From positions 76,732-140,731 of the forward strand of contig KN834766.1 of assembly GCA_000827265.1 (NCBI GenBank): a stretch of DNA of 64,000 nt. The letters run 5' to 3'. The notes under the pieces were generated by a model. That model was not told the DNA's origin. It saw nothing but the letters and a program-made list of their open reading frames with translations, and did no database searches. The position numbers and the translations under genes are program-made. The stretch comes from Collybiopsis luxurians FD-317 M1 (Eukaryota > Basidiomycota > Agaricomycetes > Agaricales > Omphalotaceae). Below, in pieces: positions 35,293 through 47,291 of this stretch. The stretch's first letter is position 1, and every line of letters begins with the position of its first letter.

Positions 35293-37048
35293 CTCAGATT
35301 ACTGGGATTGAACAAGAAGCATTATGCATACAGATCGTACTCCGAGTTGTTGAAAATTTCCAAGATATACAAATTTTGCTGGTTCACATCAACTTCGACT
35401 TGCATGTCGTGAGAACACAAGTCCTCTCCTATTGGGCTGTATCTTCTCCTCCGAATCACCTCTAGAGCACGTCGCACATGCATAGTCACCTTTCCGTCCA
35501 ATTCCGGCTTGATTGGCACCTCTTTATTCATAAAATGCATGAAGTGAGCGGCACTTTGGAGGGCGAGACCGAGATCCTGCACTGTCTGTTTGACGGGGAT
35601 TTGCACGCAAGCCAAGCCGGCGGATTTAATCCTTCGTCAGTAAAGTGGAACACCACGGTGTCGAGTTCGGTGGCACTGATGGCCATATCCGCGGCCTCGA
35701 GTGGAGTCATAATGAGGGATCGCTGATGTGGCTGTATACTCTTGATGACCTCAGACATGATACCACTGAGGTTCTCGGAGGCATACACATGAAGACTATC
35801 CTCAATAGCATGCTTTTGGACCGCCAAAGCACCTTCCTTAATCGGAAATTCCTCTCTGAAGTAACGCATGATCGTTCTATTGGATGACACCTTGGCAGCA
35901 GCAAGGACACCTAGCACCTCGGATTTCGGTGCTGCATCGTAAACCGAGTAAAGACTATCTCGAGAGACAAGCGCAGCACCATTTTCTATTACAATGCTAT
36001 CATTTTCCATCCTGACGGGGAATCGTGGGTATACCCTAAGGGGTGGATTGTTGCGGAATATGACACGGTCCTGATTGAAACCTTCACATTGAGGGTCTTG
36101 CTGACTAAAGAACAACAAGTGAGTCTACGAGATCCCAAGCAAAAGAAAATAATACTCAACTCATCCAATCGCTGCATTTTCTTGATCAACTCACGGTGCG
36201 TAACATTCGATAGATGTGACAATTCTGCTTCGAGGGCTTTTAAAAGCGCGCTTGTGAACACGCCCCGATGGTTATTGTCAAGCTTGCGCTCCATCGCAAC
36301 CTGTTCCTGGTTGCAAGCTGCCAGAAGTACATGAGATCGCATACCCTGGCGGCGGAAGAAGTCCGGGACTTCTCTACCTCTAGAGTGCGGGGCCCATATA
36401 TCTTGGTCGAGGGTGAGGTATCTGTATTGTCACGACATTGACCATTCGGACATTTCCAGACTGGCCATGGCGTGTACCCGATCCTGAGTGGCAACAGTCG
36501 AATATGACCGTCTGTGAAAAAGATACGATAAGATTTACATAGTGGTGAGATCAGAAACCACGCACGATATTATTACCTCTTGCCTCTGCGATTTGGTCGA
36601 TCAAGGCTCCAAGAGTTCGGTCCGGAATAGGATAATTGTTATCCTCAAAAGTGATCTTATCTAAATTTGGTCCGTCCACTTCGACTTTGGTATCCCAAGC
36701 GATGATGTTCTGGACCTTCTGAGTCGGTCCTCCTGCCTCCCATCCCTTCGGGGGTGTATTTTCCCCACCATGACCTGCATAGAAAATGAGGATCGGCCTA
36801 CCCTTGTCTTCCTCAGCCACTGGATGAGCAAGGCTCTCTAGAGATCGGATGATATCAATGCGCTTAGCTTGGTCGTTGAGAAGCATCTCGACTCGACCCT
36901 GCGCGCCTAGCTTTTCTTCCACGAACTTTTTGACAGCTTTTGCATCATTAACAGCTCCAGAGAGATGTGTGACATACTGATAATCGTCAATGCCGATAAT
37001 CAAGGCCGACAATTCTAGGTGACAAGGGGTATTGACTCTGTGGTGCAT
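35293..37048 (-). pseudogene. Metacaspase-like pseudogene in copy B
   Basis: Exon 1 (36566-37048) is intact and keeps the FYAGHGGE motif. Exon 2 starts at 36511 and keeps FDCCHSGSG, but has a net one-base gain relative to the intact gene (two bases lost near 36412, three gained near 36433), which leads to TAG at 36380-36382. Exon 3 (starting 36104) has a one-base loss in a T run near 35632. The fourth exon is missing: sequence jumps from the intron 3 donor side straight to the downstream flank at 35293. Two frameshifts and the lost 3' exon make a full protein impossible. A truncated 161-residue first-exon product with the catalytic His but no Cys could only be non-catalytic. Confidence 0.88.
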
Positions 37049-38193
37049 TAGCCTCGAGAAATGTGGAACATCCTAAACCAGACGTACTGTGGGTCGCGAG
37101 AAGATGACTGCAATGCAGACATTGTTCGTTATTCTGTAGATGTCACGGGAGTACAGAAATGTGAGTAGTGTATTCAGAAGTAATGACACTAAAATCATTC
37201 CAGTGTCGACTCTATATAAATGTTTGCTCTTCCAGCATATCATACGTTAGCGAAGTTTATTTTGGATATATTTTCTCGGCGGCTACCGAAGAATATATCA
37301 CCTCCGCAAAAATTAATTGCAGTATGTGTAGAACCCTTTATCGCAACTGATTTTATCGACAGTGTATTGCTCACACTAGTAGTCCAATCTGAAATATTCA
37401 GAAATAACCTGGTAGGATTTTGATTTTCAGGGCCTGAAATATAGGATCGGCAATAAGCCGACTATAGCTACTGTCCGGTCCTTCTACTTCCGAGGTGTTA
37501 CGTATTTGCAGAAAGTCGAGATGCATCTGGACTTAAGGTAGTAAGCATATAGGATCTTTCCGTCTCGGAGTCAACCCGAAGGAATTGGCCCCGTTGAAGT
37601 GTTTGGGGCAGAAAGGTTTATATGTCGACTGATTGATGGTGGAAAGACTCTCAAGTAGAGTGGCTACAGCAAAATACTAGCTTTGACGTTCATTGTTAAA
37701 TGTTGGATAGGGATTCTAGGTCCGTCTGTGGTCCGACATATAATCTTTGTCATGTCGGAGTGTACTAATCTTTAGTAAAGCAAATGACATGGGTGACATG
37801 GTCACGATAGTCTTTCAGGTCGACCACGAGAAAGTCAATAATTTTCTTCCCTCCATAAGCATACTCGGGTCTTGACTACAAAATTTTATGCAGCTTGGAG
37901 GAGTGTGTAAGTTTAAGTGTTACTTGGCACTATACATAGATAGATAGATATTACACAGCGTGGTCCCCATGAGGAACTGTTGGAAGCGAAGGGGATATAG
38001 TTAATACAAAATTGGAAACATATACAGAGATCAAGTAAACTACATAACAGCCTCAGTTACTTCTCCCCGCAATCGCACTGAACCAACAATTACACCGCTG
38101 ACAAGCTCAGTACCACAAACTTCAAAGGGTAGGGTAGATCAGAGGTGAGCGTTGTGGCAAAATATCAATACTCTGGACCTGAAGTCCAACACC

Positions 38194-38496
38194 CTACGCA
38201 AAGCCAGCAAGAAACTGATTAAATTTTGCAACCATTACTTGAATTGCTACACATCCAGGAAGGTTGTCAACGAGATCCGGCATACGGTAAATGTCTGTTT
38301 TTTTTTCCCATATCACGCATACCTTATCAATTAACTGTGCGGTGCCCAGAACCAAATCCAAGTTCAATATGATATGTTTTAGCCATAATAGGGCCTCCTC
38401 ATCTGTACAGGCAATTGGAAAAGCATCCTCCAGATTTTCTAGAACAACTGCACAAAATTCTTTCTCAGTGATAACGCATTGTTCTGGGCTAACCAC
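38194..38496 (-). other. Small conserved ORF, copy B, unknown
   Basis: It has 100 codons on the minus strand, more complete than the copy A version: it keeps ACTDEEALLWLKHI between AFPI and NLDLVLG. The sequence looks protein-like rather than random, and a GTATGC donor-like site follows IDK. I could not find a start with upstream coding support and do not recognise the family. Confidence 0.35.
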
Positions 38497-39246
38497 TATA
38501 CGTTGAGTGAGGGCATGTTGAGAGTTTCCGGTTTACTGCGACAATATCGGCATGACTATGTTCCGAATCTTCTGGAGGAACGGGACCAACGGAGCTTTTC
38601 TGAGGGAATGAGATTATGGATCGACCGACAATTGAAGAAGGAATATCGCAGATCAAGGATTACTATTAAAATTTCTGTTTCTTCAGCGAGATTCTGACAG
38701 ATTGCGGTTGCGAACAAGTCAGCGTGGGTCAAGGCCGCTGAAGCGTTAGTTTCGGATATTGGAATGGCCTATTGGTGATGTATCAGAGAGATCTAAGTCT
38801 GCGGTCACAGCTTGCCAACTTGTGGAGTTTTTCCGAAGACACCGTGTCCGACGCGTAACATATCATGATGGTGTTCATCCCTACAGCCTCCAATGGTACA
38901 GAGCTTGATTCTATGCTATGCATTTGACTCGACTATCTCAATTGTGCCATCGACTTTGGTTCCCAACCTGATGACACCACTGTTCAGCTGAACGCAATTA
39001 CCACCCAAATGTGTTTTCATAGTCCGTCGTATCGATACGGTCTCATCTCACCAACCAACGCAACTACGATGTTACCTGAACCAATCCAAATCCACTGGGC
39101 CAATCTGAAACAATCTGACTACTCACGACTTAACCCGAAGTCAAAATCTCGAAACTCAGGTGCGTATATGGGTAATTTTTTTCTTGAATGAACTGATTCT
39201 AGGCAACGCAACTACGCTACCCGCTTTGTTCGCCAATGATATACAG

Positions 39247-40552
39247 AGTTGATTGTTGACACTTTTACCATCCACGGTGTTATTTGTACTGATCTTCCTT
39301 CCTCGCCGATGTCAACAAAACCCCCGCGGCAGAAGCAGGCCTCATCCCTTCATTAAGCCTTTCTGGTCAATTATGCATGAGAACTCGAAGCACCTATGGG
39401 TGATCTGGATCTTTTTACTGAGGATTGGATTGGTGATGGTGATTCCAATGATAGCTCTCTCTCTCTCTCTTCAGATTCAAATTTGGACCCAGACTCCTAT
39501 TTTCTAATAAATTCCTTTCATGGCCGGGAAATGATTCCTATTTCAACTGTATATCAAAGCCTTGCCACACGCTGGTCTCCTCCTGCTCTCTCCCCATCCT
39601 TGACCCTGAGTCTGGGGAGGCGAGGGCGGCGGCGGCCTGGAGGATGCTGTCTAGACAGGAAGACAGATGTATCCTTAGGCGCTAATACTTATACGGAATA
39701 TGCCCATGTGCGAGTAGTTGCTCTCTTGGATATATGAAAATCAGATCAAAATCTCGAATACAAATAAACACGACGAAAATTTCAGAACTGCGAAATTTTA
39801 CCCAAACGGTTATAGTAATAAATTGCTTATCCAATTATCCAATGGATCTACCCGGGGTACAGATCATACCCTCTCCGTTCTCAGACTTTGTTATGTTTGA
39901 TGAACCTCATGATACTCGGCAGAACTTCGCCAGAAAATCACATTCAATTTGTCATGAGACCCAGTCAATATAGTAAGATATTTTGACCTTGCTCCTCGAA
40001 TCCTGGAATCTACTGGTCTTCATTTCATTTATTTAATTGCTTTTCTTACAGTTTACTTGAGTGATATGAATAGGTAAGCTCTCGTACATTAACAGTTTAG
40101 CCTTATTGTTACGCGAACTGCATTTTGGTTAAGTTATATTTGTGTGAAACTTACTGAATAATCAATGGGTAGGCGGGTAAGCTCATCATCGACCTCATCT
40201 GATGCACAAGCTTAGCATTCTCAACAGTAACAGTCAGTTAATTCAAGGGAGTTACATTCCAAGCCTGAATTTATGAGTTCATTGAGCCCCGAGTTACCGA
40301 AATCAAGCCGGTCGTGTAAATTCTTTGCACCAGTTTTTGATAGCCTTCACAAGTGTCTAAGCAATGTTTATTTTAAGCATGGGTAACCGAGTACAACGTA
40401 AGATGATATCTCAGATTCGCCAATGACTCTGCATGAGGGCGGTATTATGCGGAGTGGGTATTTATATAGTTTGATAGCTAAGTACTAGACCCCACAGCAA
40501 CCGCTTCAACAACTCGTCTCCAGTGAGAGTGCCGTCGCGTTTACTCCCCATA
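39247..40552 (+). other. Copy B stretch without a recognised gene
   Basis: It matches 9567-10918. The GAC-rich open stretch around 39396-39470 reads DLDLFTEDWIGDGDSND, near-identical to copy A. A CT dinucleotide run lies near 39456. No family is recognised. Confidence 0.35.
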
Positions 40553-42181
40553 ATGACGCATTGGAACCCGCAGGAGGTTCAAATTCAAATGTATGGATTA
40601 CTTACAGATCTTCTTCAAAGGCTTAGGTTTAACTTGTATTCATAGAAATTGGGAACGCTACGTTGGGCTGATTCAATTTGGTGCGTATGGAGCTTAAGCC
40701 GAGTCTAGTCAATCCTCTGTATATTGAATATCTGTATTTCTCAGTGATTTTGATCTATGATTGGATCCTCACTTGGGACCAAGAAGTTGAACTCTTCTGG
40801 AAACATGACTGCAAGAACCTTCCAGCAATTCTCTTCTTTGTTAATCGATATTTGAATCCCCTGGGCAATATACCCATTTTTATTCTTTACTTTTGGCCTG
40901 AGCCAGTGATCCCGGATAATGTGAGTCACGGATTTGCTTGGAGACCTGTGTTGTTGACTTGTGTAGCCATTATTAGGGTGAGCAATGCTTGTAACCTCAT
41001 TACACACACACTAGGTTTCAATTATTGTTCACTTCCTTAGAGGCCGTCATGTAGGCATCTATATACAGATATTGATGGTCTTTTTAGAGATCACTATCAG
41101 CTGTATGATGACAGCTTTTTGCAAATGTTATTCCACTGACATTCCTGGTTCTCAGCACTCTTTATCCTCCGAGTCACAGCTTTATATAGGGGAAGTAAAA
41201 AGATCAGGGTGTTCCTGGGTGGTTTAGCTGTGAGCATGGTCTGCAATGCTGTGGTCAGTATTCTACACTTTCAAATTTGAATTCACTAGTAATCAAGTGG
41301 CTGCAGGTACAGATAGTTTTATCAGATCCAGAGCCTCCGCTTGCCATTGAGTCTCTGTTAGTTGCAGATCTTATAGGCAATGTACCAATCATTTCAAATT
41401 CACAGTAAGCTTCCCGATATGTCCAATTACGGAAATTTACTCAGCGATTATTTCATTAGAGGACACCGTGCGTCTGACTGCTTAGGTTCTCCCGAGCAGC
41501 AATTTTTATTCTGTACAGATCAAGCCTATATTTGCATTGGGCTATTTATTTTTGATGTTACTGTCTTTTCTTTAACTGCTTGGAAGACAATTTATATGTT
41601 TAAAGGTAAACATATTCAAAGAGGAATAGGAGCAGTTATCATACGGGATGGTGAGTAAATGCCAAGGCTCCTTTACTGTTTTGGTTACACTGTGTTAAAT
41701 TAAAGGTCTCATTTACTTCGGAATTATTACGGCTGTCACATTGACAAATGCCTTCATTCTTGCAGTAGGTTGCTTTTTCCTTTGTCAAAGTCCAATGTCT
41801 GATGTACTTTGTTTTCTCTCTAGTTTGGGCCAGTAAGATCTTTTGAAATAATCTAATTTGAGTATGTTGCACTCAATTGATTAAAATCAGGAAGTACTAA
41901 AGCAGATGCTGAATATTTTGATTACCATGTAAGTCTAAGCTTGTAATCACACAACCTGAGTCAAATATAAAACATCTCTCTTTTGATATAGGCTGTCCAG
42001 CATATTGATGTCACACATGATGTTTAATTTGCGGGAAGATAAGTACAGCGTGGAATATTCAACTTTATCACTAGTATCAGGGGTATTGTTCGCCCACCCG
42101 TATGGAGGAAATGGAGCGGCATTGGAAGTTCAAAATTTGCCTCCATTACAATCTCAACATTCTCAAAGTGGGATAATTTGA
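40553..42181 (+). CDS. DUF6533 membrane protein, copy B
   Basis: The main conserved exon (40678-40985) reads VNPLYIEYLYFSVILIYDW, then ILTWDQEVELFWKHD and LFFVNRYLNPLGNIP, the signature of DUF6533. A middle exon near 41490-41655 encodes the IFDVTVFSLTAWKTIYMFKG helix and RGIGAVIIRDG. The last exon encodes SSILMSHMMFNLREDKYSVE and ends at TGA 42179-42181. The putative start is ATG 40553 (MTHWNPQE). Seven helices are expected; family function is unknown. The stretch 41040-41380 between exons is hard to join, so it may hold several short exons or lesions. Against copy A it keeps four bases that preserve the frame after DQE. Confidence 0.55.
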
Positions 42182-42648
42182 CTACTTCCTAGACTAAAAA
42201 TTTGAATTTCTTGGAACATCAACATGTGTAATTGCCTTGCCCTGACTGGTCATTGTAATCTAAATTCAATCTTTTTGTTTTAACTGAAATGTAAAGCGCT
42301 GTTACCAACGTTATGGGGGTTGGTTTACCAATGTCGTGCAATAGTTGAAGCTAATGTTGGGAGGGATCTGCCTCATAACTATACGGTACGGCTTACACTT
42401 ACGGCTTTATGGGTACCCACCCGTGTACTTTACTTTTGTCAGGGATCCAAATGTATGGTTATCTTGGCAAACTCATTCAACTTGTCACTTCAGCTCATCA
42501 TTTCTGTATGGCTACAATTAGCTAACAGCAAGAGAGTTTCTACTCCAATGTTAGTTAACTGTGGGCATCCAGTCCCTGCATATCCGTCACATTTGCAAAT
42601 ACTGAAGAGTTTTACACCCACTAATATGGTTGGCAACTGACCCATTGC
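42182..42648 (+). other. 3' flank of the DUF6533 gene, end of copy B
   Basis: A 106-codon open stretch (42320-42640) is present but is not preserved in copy A, so it is unlikely to be coding. Nothing else is recognised. Confidence 0.45.
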
Positions 42649-44049
42649 ATTCGAATTTGTTAAGAAATGAAGCATCGTCGATACAACCTCAACATGAGGA
42701 GGGATCCGGACATGGCGGTGTGAGACCAGTACGGGTTGCGGCAACACGCGGGGACGGGGGATTTTGACAGTAGGGCATGAGAGTCGATGGGATCCAGATA
42801 TCGATATTGGCCTGGCCGTCAGTCGTTGATGTGTCGAGAGGTAGATACTTTACATTTGTCGAATGAAATGGGTAACGTAGTTGTGTTGTTTAGAATCCAT
42901 TCATTCATTCAAAATTACCCTTACACGCATCCTCGTTTCGGGATCTCGAGTTCCAGTAGTCGGGTTAAGTCCTGCATAGCCAGGTTATTTCAGGTCGGCG
43001 AGGTTGATCCAGGATGGGTCAGGTCAAATTGTAGTTGTATTGATTGGTGAGATGAAAGCGTATCAATATGGACCAAATAAATGCGTTTCAGTGGTGCTTA
43101 CGTTCAGCCGAACAGTGGTGTCATGAAATTGAGCATCAGAGCCGATGACCCGTTTGAGATAGTCAAGTTAAATCAATAGCGTCGAACGGAGTCAGTGTAC
43201 AACCAATTCGTGGTCACGTTGTGTTACCAGCTGGATTCACGTCAGAAGCGGTACTTATCAGAGTTGGGGAAGTAGAAATTAAAATACCACTGACATTGTG
43301 ATTGTTATTGAAGAAAACTAGGGTGTACTCACCTCCACCTGCAATCTGTCAAACCCCCACCGCGCGCTTGTCTCCTCCTGCTCCCTTCCGATCCTTGACC
43401 CTGGTTCTGGGGAGGCGAAGCAGGCGGTATAGTCGAGCTCCCCTGGCTGTGGCTGACTCGAACGGTTGCAAGAACGGCTCGTTCGACGTGGGTAGCGTCG
43501 TAGAGGACAGATAGGGGATAGGGGTAAATAGAGGTGGTGGCATCGAGTTGGTAAAATTATAGAGTTTGACCGAAATGAGCGTTGTTTGACACTTAGATTT
43601 AGAGTGTGAGTTATGGGGGGGAGTTAATTAACTGTCCATCTCGTAGCCACAGTACTTAAGATACCAAATACGGGTAAGAATAAAAGGAATCTAAACGGGT
43701 AAAATGTCTCGAAACGGTCGAAACGTCGGAATGTCTATATGTAATGAAATAGGAATAAGTAACAGGATCAAAAGTGAACAGTGGAATAAAAAGAATCCGG
43801 GAACGGATATGTGGAATAAGGATAATACGTACTCAGGGCAGAACGCCCTACCACAGCGGTGGCCCCGGAGGATGCTTTCTAAGCGGGAAGGCAAATGAAT
43901 CCTAAGCTACTGATACAAATACGGCATATGCCCATGCGCTAGCAGTTCTTTAAAACGAATACACAGGTCACTTAAGAATCAAGACAAACTAATTAGCAAA
44001 AAATCCATACCGTTTTAAATCTTCAGCTCACCACATAAGCCTCCCATGT
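42649..44049. other. Unique spacer with a split third copy of a copy A/B segment
   Basis: Two short parts, 43335-43430 and 43845-43965, match 9880-9945 and 9950-10060 of copy A in diverged form (for example GTCTCCTCCTGCTC and ATCCTTGACCCTG). About 410 bases of other sequence separate them. No gene is recognised in the rest. Confidence 0.45.
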
Positions 44050-44420
44050 CCCCACCCTTTCGCTATATTGTCGCACTCGCAATCCGGGTAGTTGAACCAG
44101 AGGAGGATAGGTGATTCTATCTTCGGAGGTGAAAAAGACGCATCGGGTGAGGTGGTTAATGGATATTCCTGTGTGTGGGTGTTAGTCGATAGCGTAGAAG
44201 AGATGGCTTTAACGTACGGGTTTGAGCAGCGAATTATTGAGCAGTAGCTGTTGCCATTTCGAGAGGAGTTTTGAAAGAGATAATAGTATGATAGAGCTAT
44301 GTGGATGTGTGGACGGAATTGGGTTTAAGAAAAGAATTTAAAGAGAAATTTCGCGTCACCTTTACTATTAGCCCAGAAGCGTCAATTCGGCATAGGTCCG
44401 GGATCCGGCCCGCACATGGA
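44050..44420 (-). pseudogene. Hel2 fragment C1, RING part deleted
   Basis: The flanking parts of the Hel2 fragment are present: the downstream flank around 44060-44215 and the ATG region (cat at 44255-44257). The RING-coding sequence between them is missing. It lies next to a second copy (C2), so unit C carries a tandem pair. Confidence 0.5.
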
Positions 44421-44429
44421 TAAGCAGGG

Positions 44430-45094
44430 CATCGGACACCGTCATTGTTTCTTGAGATTCGAACGTTAAGTGGATTTTGGCGTAGTAGTACTTTATCTTT
44501 ACCTTCCGCCCCTAGTGAACAGGAGGAGGAGTAGGCATATGCGGAAAAAGGCATATCAGAAGAAGTGGTAAAGCTGACTTCGGATCGGAGCTCCTGGACT
44601 AAGCGTGCGTGTTAGGCAATAGCGATAGAAGATACGGAAGGATCCGGCGGAATACACCCCGCATAATAAGTACAATTGTCTTTTATCTAACGCCCTAAGC
44701 CTCAATGCGTAAACATGGCATGTCTGGTAATTACACGCAGAAAGCGAGTAGTATTTCACCGGCTGTGTGCAGATCCAGCAAATATCGCCTCCGTCTACGC
44801 TCATCACCTCCGCTGTCTTAGCTGCCTGACCGATGTTCTCTACACCATTAGTAGTAGGGGTTGGACCTGGGAGCGGAAGCGATAAAAGTCCCTTACTCCT
44901 TCCGGTCATGAGCATCGGTAGAGCTCTCAGCTACTCGATTTCCCTTCTCTCCACCTCGAATTTCCGTAGCACCTTTTACTCCTAAATCCCTCCCTTGGCT
45001 TCCCTACCACTGCCTTATCCGCCCGACCGATTCTGCTGCTGCCGAATATTCGTACTTGAGTTCGGGTTTGAGCTGCGGTTTGTACTGTAGCCAT
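44430..45094 (-). pseudogene. Hel2/ZNF598-like RING N-terminal fragment C2
   Basis: From ATG 45092-45094 the frame begins MATVQTAAQTRTQ. After frame changes it continues DGGDICWICTQPVKYYSLSA and CNYQTCHVYALRLRALDK. Relative to the expected CNH..CHVC the ligand His is Tyr and one Cys is Tyr, so the RING cannot bind two zincs normally. The LYKK part is also altered. The fragment stops soon after the RING like the other copies. Confidence 0.65.
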
Positions 45095-45761
45095 TTTATT
45101 GAAATCGGAAGAAATGACGATGAGTTTTCATAGAGATTAGACATGCTAGATAGAGAGATAAAAGCAAGATAGAGTTGTGTGGATTGAGATTCCGGTAAAC
45201 TGCAAAAAAAGAAATTCAAAACATATGAGGTGATGACTAAAACGTAGCGTGTTCCTATTCCCATCCAGATACTGGCCTCAACGAATGCAAGACCGAGCTT
45301 CTAGGATACCGTCTAGAAAATGTGTTAGGCACCGATTTTGTGTGTGAGAGTCTGCGACTCCAGACTGTCATCTACGCAAGCTAGAGGAAAGATTGAGTGG
45401 TGATTCTAAAATGTTACAGCAGGGAGTCTCGTTTCTTAGTTCCTGCATTCGACCCCTTCATCCTTCGGGTTTATCTTGGCCGAGGTGGTGGTGGAGTTTG
45501 AATTTTGGAGCAATAGACTGCCCGCCAGTTATCTGATTTTTTCGCATTCAATCAATGTAACATATCATGGAGTTCATTCTTACGGCACCTACAGCACGGT
45601 AACTCAGGAATGACTCCACAAGTTAACAGGCTGTGACTGCAAATTTAAATCTCCAGGTAGATCCGTATCGAGAGATTTAAGTCGACGGTATACTGCCGTA
45701 TAAGAAAGGCCGCTTGTTTCCTTTGACCAATATCACCTCTACCACATCTGCCAACTCCAAG
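45095..45761 (+). other. 5' flank of the unit C membrane protein gene
   Basis: The stretch 45550-45760 resembles 8460-9030 in copy A (shared AACATATCATG and the ACCAATATCACCTCTACC segment). It probably contains the promoter of the gene at 45762. No other feature was found. Confidence 0.4.
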
Positions 45762-47291
45762 ATGTACCGAACCTTCGACCACATACGACCGTTGTTCATC
45801 ATGTTAATTGTGGGTAAGATGTGTGGCTGGTTAAAGACTCAATGACAATCCCGCTTTACTAGTTTGAACTAGTGTCCTACGGTGAATTCTCAACGGAAAG
45901 GTATTGTGCTAAAAAACTCATAAAATTTGACATGTCTAGGAGCATATATAGTCATCTTTAGCCTCTACGTCTATCTTCAATTTCAGCACTTCGGGCGGCA
46001 ACGCTTTTACCAACTGTCCATTTTTCTTCTCTTCCTTCTGAGTACTGCAGCTATAGCTTTGGGACTCCAAAGATTTGTATCCTCGGTAGTGGATGATGAC
46101 ACAAAAGTCTCCAAGTCGACTACAATTTCTGAAGACAAAATTGCGTATGTATTTGTAGTCTATGCTCTTGGTTGCCTTTTAGAATTTGATCACTGTCATG
46201 ATACAGCTGTGCGTTAAGGGGTATCTATGCTGTCGCAAGGTGAGCGGTTAGGTCTCCCTCTATCCCAGCCGCCCTGTAACCATTCATAGCATCATAGCGG
46301 ATATTCTACTGGTCAGCCAAAATGAGTTTATCATGTTACCTTTGCCCCTGATAATACTTCTTTTGTCAAGTTATATCGTTGCTATATAATGTGGGCTGCA
46401 AGAAAATGGGTAATAATAGGTCCTGCCGTAATATCTGTTATCAACGCTGGTAGGTCGGGGCCCTTCAATGAAGAAGAAGAGAATAATGAGATTCCCTTCA
46501 CTACAGGGTTGGGCATTGCATCTGTTACTTTTGAAGGAATATCACATAGAAACATTAAGTCAGAGCTTGCCCTCACCCCAGTTCGGAGAATTTTATATGA
46601 TGTGTTCTTGGGAGTGAATTTCCTCACCAACCTTACTGTGACCGGACTCATAGGCAAGCATTACTTGGGATATGAAAAGATTCTCCCATGATAATTTTAA
46701 TCCTCTAGCTGGCAGGCTCTGGTGGATATCTCGTGCTACTCGGCAATATTTGGGACACGATTTATCCAGCGGCAAGAGAATGAAAAATGTGGTTGCAATG
46801 GTGTGCGTTTTAACCTTTGTTGTACTGAACAATTATTCTTATCTTTTGTCTGATTAGCATTGAGTCGGGCTTACTGTATCCCCTTGCACTGATTCCCTCC
46901 ATTATTGTCCAAACTCTCAGGATAACTGCTGTCGGAAAAGTATTCCCTTTACAGGAGCCCTTACTGACAGTCATTGTGGTGCGAATATTCTGACACATTA
47001 ATATCATTAACATCTAACACCTAAACCCAGGCAATTGCCCCTACAATGATCATGGTTATGATTGATTTGGGAGTCAGCATCCAGGCCAATCCAGGCACCA
47101 TCTCTGTTCATGTTCCAGAAAGATGGCAGCCGATGGTACACACCCCTTCCCAAGATTTGGAGATTTCCCGGCCTTTAAGGCTTTCTCCCTTACAAGTAGA
47201 TCAGGATCATGAAGGCGACATGGTTCTCACTTCTTCGGCGCTTAACCACTTACCCCAGAAGTATCGTGTTGCTGATTCCGAGGTATACTAA
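45762..47291 (+). CDS. Fungal seven-helix membrane protein, unit C (best preserved copy)
   Basis: Start ATG 45762 (MYRTFDHIRPLFIMLIV), then a donor and the exon GAYIVIFSLYVYLQ, HFGRQRFYQLSIFLLFLLS, followed by ALRGIYAVA, ADILL, LYRCYIMWAARKWVIIGPAV, NFLTNLTVTGLI, AGRLWWISRATRQYLG, ESGLLYPLALIPSIIVQTL and MIMVMIDLGVSIQANPGTIS. The end is LNHLPQKYRVADSEVY, with stop at 47289-47291. The order of helices, the RCYxMWxxRK motif and the AGRxWWISR and ESGLLYP signatures match a large agaricomycete family of receptor-like membrane proteins of unknown function. All exons I could read are joined by normal splice sites. It is on the opposite strand to the unit A and B copies. Confidence 0.72.

Larger units (their letters stand above)
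35043..42648 (+). repeat. Segmental duplication, copy B
   Basis: Copy B is collinear with 4238-12990. It lacks the metacaspase 3' exon (join near 35293) and the 658-base block (join near 39246). At its right end it continues into CATTGCATTCG, whereas copy A continues into transposon sequence. The joint content is a metacaspase-like gene on the minus strand and a DUF6533 gene on the plus strand, pointing away from each other. Confidence 0.85.

Noticed and set aside
42320..42640. 106-codon open frame in the copy B flank
   Set aside because: Not kept open in copy A and without recognisable sequence.
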